The notes: a model not told the origin generated them from the letters alone. DNA of 64,000 nucleotides from Acinetobacter higginsii (GCF_000369525.1 NZ_KB850072.1:1486760-1550759); one strand, 5' to 3'; positions 36,433 to 45,628 are shown, counted from the first letter of the stretch. A program made the numbers and translations.

Positions 36433-37554
36433 TCAGGCAATGACACCGTATTGCTTTAATAAAGCATTCCAGCTTTCGATATTAGTCACAGGAGGACAAT
36501 CTCCCAAGATACCTTTCAAGCTGAGTTGCTCAGTTGCCTGCCATTCTGGAGATAAGTCTTTATCAACCAAACGCGCACGAACCCCTTCGACAAAATCTGG
36601 GTGGCGAATTTTCCAATCAGAAATCTGTGCTTCCAATGCAAACACTTCATCCCATGCATGCCCTTGCTTGCCCCACTGCCATAACAACCATGTGATTGCA
36701 GCCGTGCTTGGTGAGCCTTTCTGTAAGTTTTCACTGGCTTGACGCAACCAGTCACTACTCGCATCACTTAAACCAATAATCGACTGATAATCATATTCAA
36801 AGCTTTGACCGCGACATACGCTATGAATTACATCAATCGAGTTTTGTAGTGGCCCAGACGCCACAGGGCGATGTAAACTATTTAAAGTATCGTCAATCGC
36901 TCTAAATGCGCCGGCAGGGTAATGATTCCAATCCACACTGAGTACTTTTTGAAGCATATTATCGCGTTGCGCTTCGCAGATATGGGTCGCCCAACCGATG
37001 CTAAATGCACCCGCTGCCGTCATAATTGAACCCGTCAAGCCGGTAAACAAACCAATTTGCCCACGATCAGCCAAGAAGCGGCTTGCACCAACATCAGGGT
37101 ATAAGCCGATATTGATTTCTGGCATGGCCAAACGTGAATAAGGCGTAACTAAGCGAAATGGTGCAGCCATAAATAGACCAAGCCCACCACCCATCACATA
37201 ACCCTCTCCCCAAACCACGATTGGTTTAGCATAGTTATGCAACAGTAAATCAAGTGCATATTCCTGCTGGAAGAATTGATTCGCAGCATCCACTTCCTGA
37301 TTAATCACTAATTGACGTAACTTGCGAACATCACCGCCCGCACAAAATGCTTTTGGCGTGGTTGAGTCAAACCAAATCGCTTTAACCGTCTCATCGACAT
37401 GAAAATCTTCAAATACTTGAAGCAGCGCACTTACGATTGATTCATCTAAAGCGTGCAACGATTTAGGTCGATTCAGACGAATGATTCGCCAACCATTTTT
37501 TGCGTGTTCAATAACTAAATCTGGATGATAGCTATTTAAATCAGGAGAAGTCAT
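36433..37554 (-). CDS. Enoyl-CoA hydratase/isomerase family protein (3-hydroxyisobutyryl-CoA hydrolase-like)
   Basis: A 373-residue crotonase-fold enzyme. Key segments: LNRPKSLHALDESIV (26-41), FCAGGDVRKL near 70 (oxyanion loop), VVWGEGYVMGGGLGLFMAAPFRL near 113-135, and PEINIGLYPDVGASRFLADRGQ near 145-165. The long C-terminal part and the motif spacing match 3-hydroxyisobutyryl-CoA hydrolase of valine breakdown rather than a simple hydratase; substrate not proved. The start overlaps the ung stop (TAATG). Confidence 0.85.
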   Translation of the reverse strand: MTSPDLNSYHPDLVIEHAKNGWRIIRLNRPKSLHALDESIVSALLQVFEDFHVDETVKAIWFDSTTPKAFCAGGDVRKLRQLVINQEVDAANQFFQQEYALDLLLHNYAKPIVVWGEGYVMGGGLGLFMAAPFRLVTPYSRLAMPEINIGLYPDVGASRFLADRGQIGLFTGLTGSIMTAAGAFSIGWATHICEAQRDNMLQKVLSVDWNHYPAGAFRAIDDTLNSLHRPVASGPLQNSIDVIHSVCRGQSFEYDYQSIIGLSDASSDWLRQASENLQKGSPSTAAITWLLWQWGKQGHAWDEVFALEAQISDWKIRHPDFVEGVRARLVDKDLSPEWQATEQLSLKGILGDCPPVTNIESWNALLKQYGVIA

Positions 37555-38267
37555 TATGCGTCCAATTGCCAGTCTATAGGCTCAATGCCATGTTGTTTCA
37601 AGTAATGATTTGTTTTTGAAAATACTTTACAGCCAAAAAAACCACCACGATTCGCTGCTAGCGGTGATGGATGCGCTGCACTTAGTACTAGATGTTTATT
37701 ACGATCAATACGTTGACCTTTGCGCTGTGCGTAGGCACCCCACAAAATAAACACGATATGTTCACGTTGTTCATTTAATACATCAATTACGCTATCCGTG
37801 AACTCTTCCCATCCTTGTTTTTGATGTGAAGTCGGTTGTCCTGCTTCTACCGTGAGTACACTGTTCAGTAAGAGTACGCCTTGTGCCGCCCATTTACTTA
37901 AGTCGCCATGACGTGAAACTGGTACTGCCAAGTCCGTATGTAATTCATGAAAAATATTACGCAAGGACGGTGGTAATGCAATCCCTTTTTGTACCGAAAA
38001 GCTCAAACCATTGGCTTGGTTTGGACCATGATACGGGTCTTGCCCTAAAATCACCACTTTGACACCACCAAGTGGTGTCGTATTCAGCGCATTAAAAATT
38101 TGTTTACTTGGTGGATAAATGGTTTTTTCTGCAAGTTTTTCTTGTTGCAAAAACTCCCTCAAATTATCCATTTTTTGACTCAATAGAAACTCTGAAAGTG
38201 AGATTTTCCAAGACTCATCCAACTGAACTTTACTTAGTTTGTCCTGTTGCTGTTCAGTAAATTGCAT
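37554..38267 (-). CDS. ung: Uracil-DNA glycosylase
   Basis: A 237-residue family 1 enzyme that removes uracil from DNA. The water-activating Asp is in GQDPYHG at 75-81 (D77), and the [11 protein letters not shown] leucine-loop motif lies near 200. ATG 38,267 is chosen because AAGGA is 7 bases before it; a GTG at 38,291 would add 8 residues. Confidence 0.96.
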   Translation of the reverse strand: MQFTEQQQDKLSKVQLDESWKISLSEFLLSQKMDNLREFLQQEKLAEKTIYPPSKQIFNALNTTPLGGVKVVILGQDPYHGPNQANGLSFSVQKGIALPPSLRNIFHELHTDLAVPVSRHGDLSKWAAQGVLLLNSVLTVEAGQPTSHQKQGWEEFTDSVIDVLNEQREHIVFILWGAYAQRKGQRIDRNKHLVLSAAHPSPLAANRGGFFGCKVFSKTNHYLKQHGIEPIDWQLDA

Positions 38268-38311
38268 CCACATTCCTTGAAATAAATTCACTCACCGGAG
38301 TGAAAACACAC

Positions 38312-38908
38312 TCAAATATTAACTTGTAATTCTACGTTTGGGTTTTGGAATTTGATTCCTTTTTTCAGATTTTCATACATCTGAACATCGCTCCATTCAG
38401 CTTGTACTTGCTTTGAAAATACAATTTGATCCAAATTTAATACACCCATTTGCTCATTGTCGATATCTTCTTGAAAACTCTGTGCGTAACCTGTATCCGT
38501 TTCATGCACAATAACAGAATAAACCTCAACATCACCCTCACCATTTTGAGTGGTGGTCGAGTTCAATACCTGCTGAGCAAGATAAAAGAAAATACGAGAA
38601 AACTGTTCAGCCGATGGAGAAACAGGTAACGCAATCCAACGCGCGCTAAATGTTTTACAAGCATCAATATAAGCAGGATCATCTTTCTGCCAAAAACAAA
38701 TTGCATGATCAAAACTATCATACAACTCTTTGATGACGCCTTTTAACAGACCGAAGTCATAGACCATTTGCCCATGATCTAACTTTGACGCTTTTAATAA
38801 TAATTCAACTTTATAGCTATGCCCATGAATCGAACGCTTACAACGGTCCGATGTACAGTTACGTACAATATGAGCATTTTCAAACTTAAACAATTTACGA
38901 ATTAACAT
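38312..38908 (-). CDS. queD: 6-carboxytetrahydropterin synthase / PTPS-like protein (QueD family)
   Basis: A 198-residue protein. It has zinc-binding histidines H13 (FENAHIV), H28 and H30 (IHGHSY), SDRCKRSIHGH with the nucleophilic Cys, and FDHAICF with the catalytic Asp-His. It would make the 7-deazaguanine precursor for queuosine. It is longer than typical QueD (about 120 residues), with extra inserts in the second half, so it belongs to a long subgroup whose exact reaction is less certain. Confidence 0.8.
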   Translation of the reverse strand: MLIRKLFKFENAHIVRNCTSDRCKRSIHGHSYKVELLLKASKLDHGQMVYDFGLLKGVIKELYDSFDHAICFWQKDDPAYIDACKTFSARWIALPVSPSAEQFSRIFFYLAQQVLNSTTTQNGEGDVEVYSVIVHETDTGYAQSFQEDIDNEQMGVLNLDQIVFSKQVQAEWSDVQMYENLKKGIKFQNPNVELQVNI

Positions 38909-39016
38909 GCACCAAGCTAATCTTTTATCTGCAAACGAATTTTATTATAAAGCAAAAAAACAAGCATTGGGATTGATTTTAAATCTTGTCACCATTTGAT
39001 AACTCAATAAAGAATA

Positions 39017-39991
39017 CTACTCAAATGGCGAAAGACTTCTAGAATAAACAAATACTTGCTTGTCTTTTCGTGCCAATGAGCTGGTAAACTGCCTTTTCCG
39101 TTCGCTTAAAACAACTTCAATTTGAGCAGTGAAATAACTTGATTTGCTGTCAAGGAAAGTCGCAGCATCTGTTTTGCTTTGTTCATCTATTCCAGAAAAA
39201 GCACTTAACTTCCATAAATCTTCAACATTATTGAAATAAGTCAAATTGGCTTGTTTGGATTTCAGTTCCTGCTCTACCGCCTTAACATCAACTTTCGGAT
39301 CAATACTGGCGAGCAATAATGCAGGTGCTGTATTCATATTTACTTTGGTCTGTTCGGGCAGTGCTGTGACATAAGGCTTAATTAAATCGTAATTTTTTCC
39401 TTCAAACCCCTTCACTAGTTTCAATTCATCGACACTGTGAAACTTCGTATTCGGCGCTAAATATGCAGGGTCTAAACCTTGATAATAATTACTCTCAGCA
39501 CCCATTGCACCTGTTGTCTCATCATTAACAACTTGCCAGTCAATCACAGCTTGACTAAGTTCAGCGGGTAAACCAACTCGCTGCAACAATTTTTCAAACC
39601 AACGTCGAGCCGAATCATCAACTTGACTACCATCTGCCTTAACTAAATTATTAAGATTAAATTTCCCGGATTCATCCAATAAGCGCCCAGAAACAGAACC
39701 ATCCTCGACTGGGAATGGTGGCATAGGTTTGGCCCAGTTCTCCTGTAAATGATCAATCGTGCCGCCATTATCGCTGTCTTGAATAAGTAACTCAGAAAAA
39801 AAAGCTTCAGCACTTTTTGCATACAATAAAGATTGATCTTGGCGCATCAAATACCCAGTATTTTCAGAGGTATTGGTCTGGCGTTTGGCAATAGTCGCTG
39901 CCAAAATCGTTGCTAAAGCGACCATGACCAGAATGGTTAATAATGCAATGCCACGCTGAGCAACTCCATAACTTTGAGCTTTTCTAATCAC
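39017..39991 (-). CDS. gspK: Type II secretion minor pseudopilin GspK
   Basis: A 324-residue large tip pseudopilin. A short leader ends in AQRG before the hydrophobic helix IALLTILVMVALATILAATIAKRQ, the prepilin peptidase site. The inserted domain contains LLDESGKFNLNNLV and the helix-hairpin-helix-like VNMNTAPALLLASI typical of GspK. GTG 39,991 with GAGG 8 bases upstream, 16 bases after gspJ, is the likely start; a longer frame overlaps gspJ by 83 bases and is rejected. Confidence 0.88.
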   Translation of the reverse strand: MIRKAQSYGVAQRGIALLTILVMVALATILAATIAKRQTNTSENTGYLMRQDQSLLYAKSAEAFFSELLIQDSDNGGTIDHLQENWAKPMPPFPVEDGSVSGRLLDESGKFNLNNLVKADGSQVDDSARRWFEKLLQRVGLPAELSQAVIDWQVVNDETTGAMGAESNYYQGLDPAYLAPNTKFHSVDELKLVKGFEGKNYDLIKPYVTALPEQTKVNMNTAPALLLASIDPKVDVKAVEQELKSKQANLTYFNNVEDLWKLSAFSGIDEQSKTDAATFLDSKSSYFTAQIEVVLSERKRQFTSSLARKDKQVFVYSRSLSPFE

Positions 39992-40007
39992 TGAATATGC
40001 CTCTTGC

Positions 40008-40739
40008 TCATTGTGTTGGAAGTTGAGTAGGATTAGATGAGTTTGAGCCATCTTTATTATCAGGTGAATTTGCACCCCCACCCATACCACTTGAGTTTCC
40101 TATCGACTGTAAATATGCCTGAGTATTCAATAAACTATAGATCCATTCATAGTCCGTGCCTGCAACAGTTAACTGTATTTTTATGCCTAGCGGTAATTTT
40201 TTAAGTTCAGCAATATTGCTCGGGTCACTATTCTCAGGCCACTGTGTCAATTCTTGCGGGTTCAAAACCAGCACTTTAAACTGATCTACATTTTCCAACA
40301 ATGTACTTGATATCGGTTGCACACGATTCGGGATATTGAGATTTGAGTATTTCAATCGATACACTTTCTTCTGTGCAGAATCATAGCGATATTCAATACG
40401 CTCATAAGGTGATAGTCCCTGCTTCAATGGATCAGAAACACCAGCCTTACTAAATGAAAAACTTTGATCATTCAATACAATAGCTGCTTGCAACTGCCTT
40501 CCATCATTTGCTGTCAATGGAATAATCTGCAAGCTATCTCTTAACACTTGTTGATATGCATCTTGCAAAGCAAATAGATGCATTTCATGCTCAGCATTAC
40601 GATCTTTTACTTTTAATAGATAATCAAAGACCTTCCACCCCAGCATCGAAAGCACGGCAAAAATCGCAATTGCAACCAACAACTCAACCAAGGTAAAGCC
40701 AGAGTGAGGCGAAAAGCGATGCTCAGCATTATATTTCAT
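40008..40739 (-). CDS. gspJ: Type II secretion minor pseudopilin GspJ
   Basis: A 243-residue pseudopilin with a prepilin cleavage site at HSG/FTLVELLVAIAIFAVLSMLGWKVF (about residues 13-37), with Glu5 of the mature protein present. The rest matches GspJ (LFALQDAYQQVLRDSLQI; GLSPYERIEYRYD). It forms the pseudopilus tip with GspI, GspK and GspH. Overlaps gspI by ATGA. The C-terminal tail is Gly/Ser/Asn-rich. Confidence 0.9.
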   Translation of the reverse strand: MKYNAEHRFSPHSGFTLVELLVAIAIFAVLSMLGWKVFDYLLKVKDRNAEHEMHLFALQDAYQQVLRDSLQIIPLTANDGRQLQAAIVLNDQSFSFSKAGVSDPLKQGLSPYERIEYRYDSAQKKVYRLKYSNLNIPNRVQPISSTLLENVDQFKVLVLNPQELTQWPENSDPSNIAELKKLPLGIKIQLTVAGTDYEWIYSLLNTQAYLQSIGNSSGMGGGANSPDNKDGSNSSNPTQLPTQ

Positions 40740-41272
40740 TGTGTTCTCGCCTTTGCAGGATAGTTAAAGAACACAAGATTGGTAATACCCGCCTCGACCT
40801 TACCTTGTTCATTATTAAATAAGCTGACTTGCAACTCGATACGTTGGATTTTCGGACTAATCGTCGACTGGGCCTTTTTATCAATTTGCCAGGTTTCACC
40901 TTGAGAAGTCACTTGCTTGGATTGTGTTCCCTCTAGCCATTCCTGATTGATTTCCATCGATGCAACTTCATTCATCCCTACAAATTGCGCTTTGGTACGC
41001 AAAATCGCATTCGATGTCGACTGAGTGTATTGCATGGCAACTTTAGTTAAGGCAATTGCAGCTACAGCAAAGATTGCCAAGGCCACCATCACTTCGAGCA
41101 AGGTAAATCCTGAGCGAGGGTTAATGAAACAACGTTTCACCCGAGCGCAAGACGGAGAGCTATGCTCGACGTGAACACGATTAAATCGAGCAAGGCTCGA
41201 TCGTGTCGCAAGGCGAGAAGCTATGCTTCGAGTACACGATGAAGCGCGATTTCCCCAATATCTAACTTTCAT
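40736..41272 (-). CDS. gspI: Type II secretion minor pseudopilin GspI with unusual long leader
   Basis: The pilin domain is clear: PRSG/FTLLEVMVALAIFAVAAIALTKVAMQYTQS, then the GspI core. The leader before the Gly/Phe cleavage site is about 55 residues long, basic and Ser/Arg-rich, instead of the usual 6-15. It is encoded by a palindromic repeat element (41,126-41,240) that keeps the frame open. ATG 41,272 overlaps the end of gspH. A GTG at 41,140 would give a normal short leader but has no clear ribosome site. Confidence 0.85.
   Translation of the reverse strand: MKVRYWGNRASSCTRSIASRLATRSSLARFNRVHVEHSSPSCARVKRCFINPRSGFTLLEVMVALAIFAVAAIALTKVAMQYTQSTSNAILRTKAQFVGMNEVASMEINQEWLEGTQSKQVTSQGETWQIDKKAQSTISPKIQRIELQVSLFNNEQGKVEAGITNLVFFNYPAKARTQ
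41126..41240. repeat. Palindromic repeat element inside the gspI leader
   Basis: Four small stem-loops with 3-base loops: GAAAC/GTTTC at 41,126-41,138, GAGC/GCTC at 41,157-41,167, ATCGAGC/GCTCGAT at 41,185-41,201 and GAAGC/GCTTC at 41,217-41,229. Their centres are 30, 31 and 30 bases apart. Two 34-36-base direct repeats beginning CGCAAG and ending CACGAT (41,146-41,181 and 41,207-41,240) are the larger units. It looks like a REP-type mobile repeat inserted in frame. Confidence 0.75.
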
Positions 41273-41810
41273 CAATTTTACCCAAGTGATCTAACTGCAA
41301 CTCATGGCCAATCGGTTTTTGCTCATAGTAGAACTGAATTCGAACTGGTTTCACTTCACCATTCCCAAACCAAATCAATTGAGGAGCTCTCCCCCCCAAC
41401 AAGTCTTCATTTTTTGCTTTGTTATAAGTCGCTGTGTCCAAACTTTGGATACTGAAAGACACATGATCAGGTAATTGGCGAGTTTTAAATTCTTTATACA
41501 GTTGCCAAGTACGGTCTGCCTGCTGAATCTGCTCACGACTTTGATCATGGTATTCAAACAAGTTATAGCTAAACGGTGCAACATCTGTGGCATTCTGAGT
41601 ATTTAGAGCAAAAACTTTGGCCTGATCTGTTGCTTCTTTATTTATTTTTTTAAGATCAAGAATAAACATTTCTCTGGCTTGCATGGCCCGGCGTTGATCG
41701 ACCCCACCAATATTTAATACCACCAGAGATGCCATGATTGTCATAATGACAATCACCACCATGATCTCAATCAGGGTAAAGGCTTTTTGCGAATGCAGTG
41801 GCGATCTCAT
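41262..41810 (-). CDS. gspH: Type II secretion minor pseudopilin GspH
   Basis: A 182-residue pseudopilin with a short leader MRSPLHSQKA before FTLIEIMVVIVIMTIMASLVVLNIGG, the class III signal (Ala rather than Gly at -1). The remaining domain fits GspH (REMFILDLKKINKEATDQAKVFAL; GNGEVKPVRIQFYYE). First gene of the gspH-I-J-K operon; the rest of the secretion apparatus is not in this window. Confidence 0.88.
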   Translation of the reverse strand: MRSPLHSQKAFTLIEIMVVIVIMTIMASLVVLNIGGVDQRRAMQAREMFILDLKKINKEATDQAKVFALNTQNATDVAPFSYNLFEYHDQSREQIQQADRTWQLYKEFKTRQLPDHVSFSIQSLDTATYNKAKNEDLLGGRAPQLIWFGNGEVKPVRIQFYYEQKPIGHELQLDHLGKIDES

Positions 41811-41821
41811 TATTGTTTCAA

Positions 41822-42436
41822 CTATGGGAGAACAGGTTCGAGTAGCTTAGGTAATGCTAAAGCCTGCTCAATATAGGCAACGCGTAAGGTATCTCGAGAA
41901 CCTAAATAGCGTTGATAGAAACTCGAATTCAATATAACCGCTGCACCGTATGTTAACGACCAAATTGATGCGAGATAATCACGTGTGGTCATCGTGCTAT
42001 TGATACCCAATAAATAACTTTCAGTCATACGAATAATGATACGTAAGCGCTGTCGGCGTACTTTATACAACTCACTAAAAAGCAATTGAATGCCCTGGCC
42101 CGTTGTCGAAAGACGCTCTTCAATTTGGTGAAATAATGCTGTACGTTCTGGGTGATGTAAATGATGCAGCATAAAGAATGCTAAATGTTCAGGGAAAGCC
42201 TTTTCCGTATCCTGAATCATTTCCAATAACATACGCTCATTACGGATAATGAGCAGCATATACAATTCATCTTTACTTTGAAAATGCTTATATAGCGTAC
42301 CTTTGGCAAGATCCAGCTCAGCTGCCAAGGCATCCAGCGTCATACCAGCTTCGCCATTTTCTAATAGGAGTTGCTCCGCGATTTGAAAAATTAATACTTC
42401 TCGTGCTCTAAACTGAGCCTGACGATCCATTTTCAC
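41822..42436 (-). CDS. TetR-family transcriptional regulator
   Basis: A 204-residue regulator with a TetR helix-turn-helix at about 25-55 (MTLDALAAELDLAKGTLYKHFQSKDELYMLL). The C-terminal ligand domain has no recognised specialisation. GTG 42,436 or ATG 42,430 could be the start. It lies 11 bases before gspH on the same strand, so it may be cotranscribed with the pseudopilin genes. Target genes unknown. Confidence 0.86.
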   Translation of the reverse strand: MKMDRQAQFRAREVLIFQIAEQLLLENGEAGMTLDALAAELDLAKGTLYKHFQSKDELYMLLIIRNERMLLEMIQDTEKAFPEHLAFFMLHHLHHPERTALFHQIEERLSTTGQGIQLLFSELYKVRRQRLRIIIRMTESYLLGINSTMTTRDYLASIWSLTYGAAVILNSSFYQRYLGSRDTLRVAYIEQALALPKLLEPVLP

Positions 42437-42471
42437 GTAATAACTCTCTTTCCTAGTACATCAAAAACCGT

Positions 42472-43245
42472 TTATTTCAAATTTAAGAGATTCTCAAAAT
42501 TTTGTGTTGTAATCATGCCAATCTCTTCAACCGATTTATCATATACATCACTTAATGCTTTTGCTACAAAAGGAACGTATTTCGGTTCATTGGTTTTACC
42601 ACGATATGGCACAGGCGCTAAATAAGGGCTATCTGTTTCGATAAGCAAACGATCAAGTGGTACCTGCTTCGCAACATCACGTAAGTCTTGCGCATTTTTA
42701 AAAGAGACAATACCTGAAAAGGAAATATAATAGCCGCAATCTAATACAGCCTTTGCGGTTTCCCAGTCTTCAGTAAAACAATGCAAGATGCCATGTGTAG
42801 ATTGTTCTGACCGAATGATATCTACCGTATCGTGTTTCGCTGCTCGGGTATGCACCACCACAGGCTTTTTAACAATTTTCGATGCTTCAATATGACGTGC
42901 AAAACAACGTTTTTGCTCAGCAACAAAATCAGTACTGTGGTAATAATCTAAACCCGTTTCTCCTAAGGCCCAGACTTTGTCTGACTGAGCGAGTTGCACC
43001 AGATAATCCGTTGTTGCACGTGCCATAATATGCTCGTCTTCACAAGGGTGCACACCCACTGAATAGCCTACATCCTGATGGCGAGCAGCAATTTCAGCCA
43101 ATTTAACATGATCATCAAGATCAACTGAAATCCCCATGAACTTGGAAACACCTGCAAGTCGTGCTTGTTCAAGTGCTTGATCCAAATCCCCTTGATAAGG
43201 ACTGAGATCTAACATGGTTAAATGGCAATGCGTATCAACAAACAC
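42472..43245 (-). CDS. tatD: TatD-family metal-dependent DNase
   Basis: A 257-residue TIM-barrel metallohydrolase. The metal motif is DTHCHL at 4-9, then GVHPCEDE near 63, LGETGLDYYH near 95-104, VVHTRAAKHD near 130, and ETDSPYLAPVPYRGKTNEP near 205-223. Related enzymes are 3'-5' DNases that act in repair. GTG start with GGAAG upstream. pilZ lies immediately upstream, the order known from Pseudomonas holB-pilZ-tatD. Confidence 0.93.
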   Translation of the reverse strand: MFVDTHCHLTMLDLSPYQGDLDQALEQARLAGVSKFMGISVDLDDHVKLAEIAARHQDVGYSVGVHPCEDEHIMARATTDYLVQLAQSDKVWALGETGLDYYHSTDFVAEQKRCFARHIEASKIVKKPVVVHTRAAKHDTVDIIRSEQSTHGILHCFTEDWETAKAVLDCGYYISFSGIVSFKNAQDLRDVAKQVPLDRLLIETDSPYLAPVPYRGKTNEPKYVPFVAKALSDVYDKSVEEIGMITTQNFENLLNLK

Positions 43246-43269
43246 TCGTTCTTCCTATTCTCTTTACAA

Positions 43270-43614
43270 CTACATCGTATAGCTTGGACGATCCAAGCCT
43301 TTCATACCCGCCAATAATTTTTCAGCTTCGTTTTTATAATACACACCTTTTTCCCCCACAAGTTGGATCGCAAAGCCTTGTGGTTTAAAATGCGTCTGTT
43401 TATGCGAAATCCAGATCACTTTTCCAGTCAAAGGAATCTTTTGTGATTGCTCTGGCAAGGTTGCCAATACAAACACCTCTTGTCCCATTTTAACGGCTTG
43501 TTTCGTCGGTACGAACAAACCACCACCCACAACAAAAGGCATATAGCTGGATTGCAATGTGGTTTTATCTGGAATATTGACCTGTATAATTCCGCCCATC
43601 ATTTGTGGTTGCAT
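43270..43614 (-). CDS. pilZ: PilZ-domain protein of the type IV pilus PilZ class
   Basis: A 114-residue protein matching the founding PilZ of Pseudomonas: short, with MQPQMMGGIIQVNIPDKTTLQSSYMPFVVGGGLFVPT at the start. It lacks the RxxxR and D/NxSxxG c-di-GMP-binding residues, as in canonical PilZ, and acts with FimX/PilB in pilus assembly. Start has AGGGGA upstream. Separated from holB by a block of accessory genes. Confidence 0.9.
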   Translation of the reverse strand: MQPQMMGGIIQVNIPDKTTLQSSYMPFVVGGGLFVPTKQAVKMGQEVFVLATLPEQSQKIPLTGKVIWISHKQTHFKPQGFAIQLVGEKGVYYKNEAEKLLAGMKGLDRPSYTM

Positions 43615-43950
43615 AACATTCCCCTGTCAAAAACGAATTCATCAAAACGTTAATAATTTTATACCATTGATAAATCTAAAAATATTACTAGCTATACATA
43701 ATTTTAGAGAATTCTCATTGGTGACCGTCTAATAAAAAATCTATACTCGATTTATGAATTGATTATAGAAAACAATCGAACAAACAACAAATAATGTTTA
43801 AATAAAACCCGAACAAAGCAATCAATCTGCACTTTATTTAAACAAGCCATGCATTCTAGAAAGGATTGTTTAAAACTAGATGACAATTCACCAAAACTGA
43901 ATGAATCGACTCGATTAAAACATAACAAGGCAGATCCAAAGGAATTTAGA
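43615..43950. other. AT-rich gap without a convincing gene
   Basis: The 336 bases between divergent pilZ and the next gene carry the two promoters and AT-rich DNA. A frame open from 43,849 continues into the downstream gene but lacks a ribosome site and would hide its signal peptide. No RNA gene or repeat was recognised. Confidence 0.6.
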
Positions 43951-44454
43951 ATGAAAAGAATAAGTCTAATCATCGTGTGTAGTGCTTATTTATTGAGTCC
44001 ATCCATGCTTTATGCGAAGATTTTGAACAAACAACCCAAATTCACCGACTATCCAGTGCAGATCTATACAGGACCCACTGCAAAATTAGACATGAGTGAT
44101 GCTGATGCTCGTTTGTTTAGAACACGATTATCTGAAGGACTCAAACAAAAACCTGACTATGCTGGAGAATATGTCGCGGTTGGTTGGGGTTGTGGTGCTA
44201 TGTGTTTCAGCCACACTTTAATCAGCAAAAGAACAGGAAAAATTCTTAAAGCATTCGGCGGTAAAACTGGAGAAAAATTAATTGATATCCAACCCAATAG
44301 CTTATTATTGGTCACTCATGGTTCCGTTCAAATGAATGGGAAGGATATCTATGCTAAAAAATTCTACCTCCTCAAAAATAATCAATTGAAACTGGTTTAT
44401 CACACGCCTATTCCTGCAAAAAATGAAGATGATAACAATACGTTAAACCCATAA
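43951..44454 (+). CDS. Exported hypothetical protein (167 aa)
   Basis: It has a signal peptide (MKRISLIIVCSAYLLSPSMLYA, cleavage after YA near residue 22) and a mature part of about 145 residues containing GWGCGAMCFSHTLISKRTGK, a Cys pair that could form a disulphide in the periplasm. ATG 43,951 has AAGGA 7 bases upstream and places the signal peptide correctly. No family recognised beyond similarity in style to small Acinetobacter periplasmic proteins. Accessory gene between pilZ and holB. Confidence 0.7.
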   Translation: MKRISLIIVCSAYLLSPSMLYAKILNKQPKFTDYPVQIYTGPTAKLDMSDADARLFRTRLSEGLKQKPDYAGEYVAVGWGCGAMCFSHTLISKRTGKILKAFGGKTGEKLIDIQPNSLLLVTHGSVQMNGKDIYAKKFYLLKNNQLKLVYHTPIPAKNEDDNNTLNP

Positions 44455-44508
44455 ATACTTCAGATCGATAAAGATAGTAAGGCTTGCTTACTATCTCGAT
44501 CAAAAATA

Positions 44509-45018
44509 TTACTTTGTGGCTTTTACGATCTCAGCTTTATCAAATGAGAACCAACATTCACCTTGTGTTGCCCATTTCGATTCGGTGGTACCAAGCACCC
44601 CCGTCACGGTAATTCGATCACCGACTTTTAGGTTGCTAATTTTGTCTGTATTTACTTTTAAATCATCGCGAGTCAGGCCTTGCCCTTTACACTTGCTATT
44701 ACTTGGATCTTTAAAAATAATCGCGATTTGGTTTTGAGAAATCACTTCACCAGTTTTGGTAATCCGAGTAATGATTCCCGGCACTTCAAGACGTTGAGCA
44801 TCCCATTTCCGCTTTGCAGTAATTTCATTTTGTTGCCAATCTCTCCAGATTTCAGAAAGTGTTGCTTTCTTTGCGGGGCCTAAACCACGAAAGTCCCCAC
44901 TCAGGATATCTCCAGTTTTATTTAAAATTCCATCCGTTGCAGACATTGCTGAATCCAATGTCTGACAAGCACTCAATGACAAAAAGCTTAAAGCGACCAA
45001 AAGTGTTTTTATGTGCAT
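44509..45018 (-). CDS. Putative OB-fold lipoprotein
   Basis: A 169-residue protein. The signal peptide ends in a lipobox (LSFLSLSAC, Cys near residue 18), so it is membrane-anchored after lipidation. The mature part has beta strands typical of the tRNA_anti-like OB family (VPGIITRITKTGEVISQNQIAIIFKD...KVGDRITVTGVLG). ATG 45,018 has AGGGA 8 bases upstream; a start at 45,045 would bury the signal. Function unknown. Confidence 0.72.
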   Translation of the reverse strand: MHIKTLLVALSFLSLSACQTLDSAMSATDGILNKTGDILSGDFRGLGPAKKATLSEIWRDWQQNEITAKRKWDAQRLEVPGIITRITKTGEVISQNQIAIIFKDPSNSKCKGQGLTRDDLKVNTDKISNLKVGDRITVTGVLGTTESKWATQGECWFSFDKAEIVKATK

Positions 45019-45123
45019 ATCTAAATTCCCTAGCATACCTAGCAAAACGCCATGTGAAAAAATAACATATTTATTTGTATATGTGAATTTTTAACATCAA
45101 GCGTAATAGAAATTTTTCCCATA

Positions 45124-45153
45124 AAAAAAACCGCTCTTCCAAGCGGTTTTTTT
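45124..45153. terminator. Terminator between two exported-protein genes
   Basis: Stem AAAACCGCT/AGCGGTTTT with a short loop, flanked by A- and T-runs. It ends transcription of the gene at 45,178-45,483. Confidence 0.8.
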
Positions 45154-45177
45154 ACTGAGTATTCAATATATGCATGA

Positions 45178-45483
45178 CTATTTTTCAGTACATTTATAAT
45201 CAAAATCCAATGTGCTAATCATTTGGTCTGTATTTCTTGAAATCACGGAAATATTACTCACCCCAGCTTCAATATAAAACTTACCACTGAACTGACTCGC
45301 TACCACACCTTTGGCATGATTGAAAGAATAGCTATAGACACATTCATATGCTTGAGAACCTGCATTTGAAGCATTAATCGCAAATGAGGAGCCATTAATA
45401 TTGGATACAAATTTCGGTTCAGCCATTGCAATATTAGGTATCATTGCAAATGATAAAGCAATCGCGATAAATGTTATTTTCAT
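45178..45483 (-). CDS. Small exported hypothetical protein (101 aa)
   Basis: Signal peptide MKITFIAIALSFAMIPNIAMA with cleavage after AMA (residue 21). The mature part (about 80 residues) is beta-rich and contains two Cys (YECVYSYSF and DYKCTEK), a probable disulphide. It resembles small periplasmic proteins of Acinetobacter but no family was assigned. It lies 3' to the holB gene in an accessory cluster. Confidence 0.65.
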   Translation of the reverse strand: MKITFIAIALSFAMIPNIAMAEPKFVSNINGSSFAINASNAGSQAYECVYSYSFNHAKGVVASQFSGKFYIEAGVSNISVISRNTDQMISTLDFDYKCTEK

Positions 45484-45595
45484 CTCTATATTCCTTATTT
45501 TTTAATATTATTGTGAAGTAACTCACATTTTATATACTTTTAATAAGGTTTGAAGAGCCTCGAACAATTTATATACAAACTTTACATAAACATGA

Positions 45596-45628
45596 TAAAA
45601 ACCCACCCTCCTGATTATTCCAGAGGGT
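45596..45628 (-). terminator. Terminator downstream of holB
   Basis: On the minus strand, stem ACCCTC/GAGGGT with a 12-base loop followed by a T-run, 40 bases after the holB stop. Confidence 0.7.

Noticed and set aside
39992..40090. Longer GspK start overlapping gspJ by 83 bases
   Set aside because: The extra leader is too long for a prepilin signal; GTG 39,991 has a good ribosome site just after the gspJ stop.
43849..43950. N-terminal extension of the exported protein gene
   Set aside because: No ribosome site at 43,849, and the extension would precede a perfect signal peptide that starts at 43,951.
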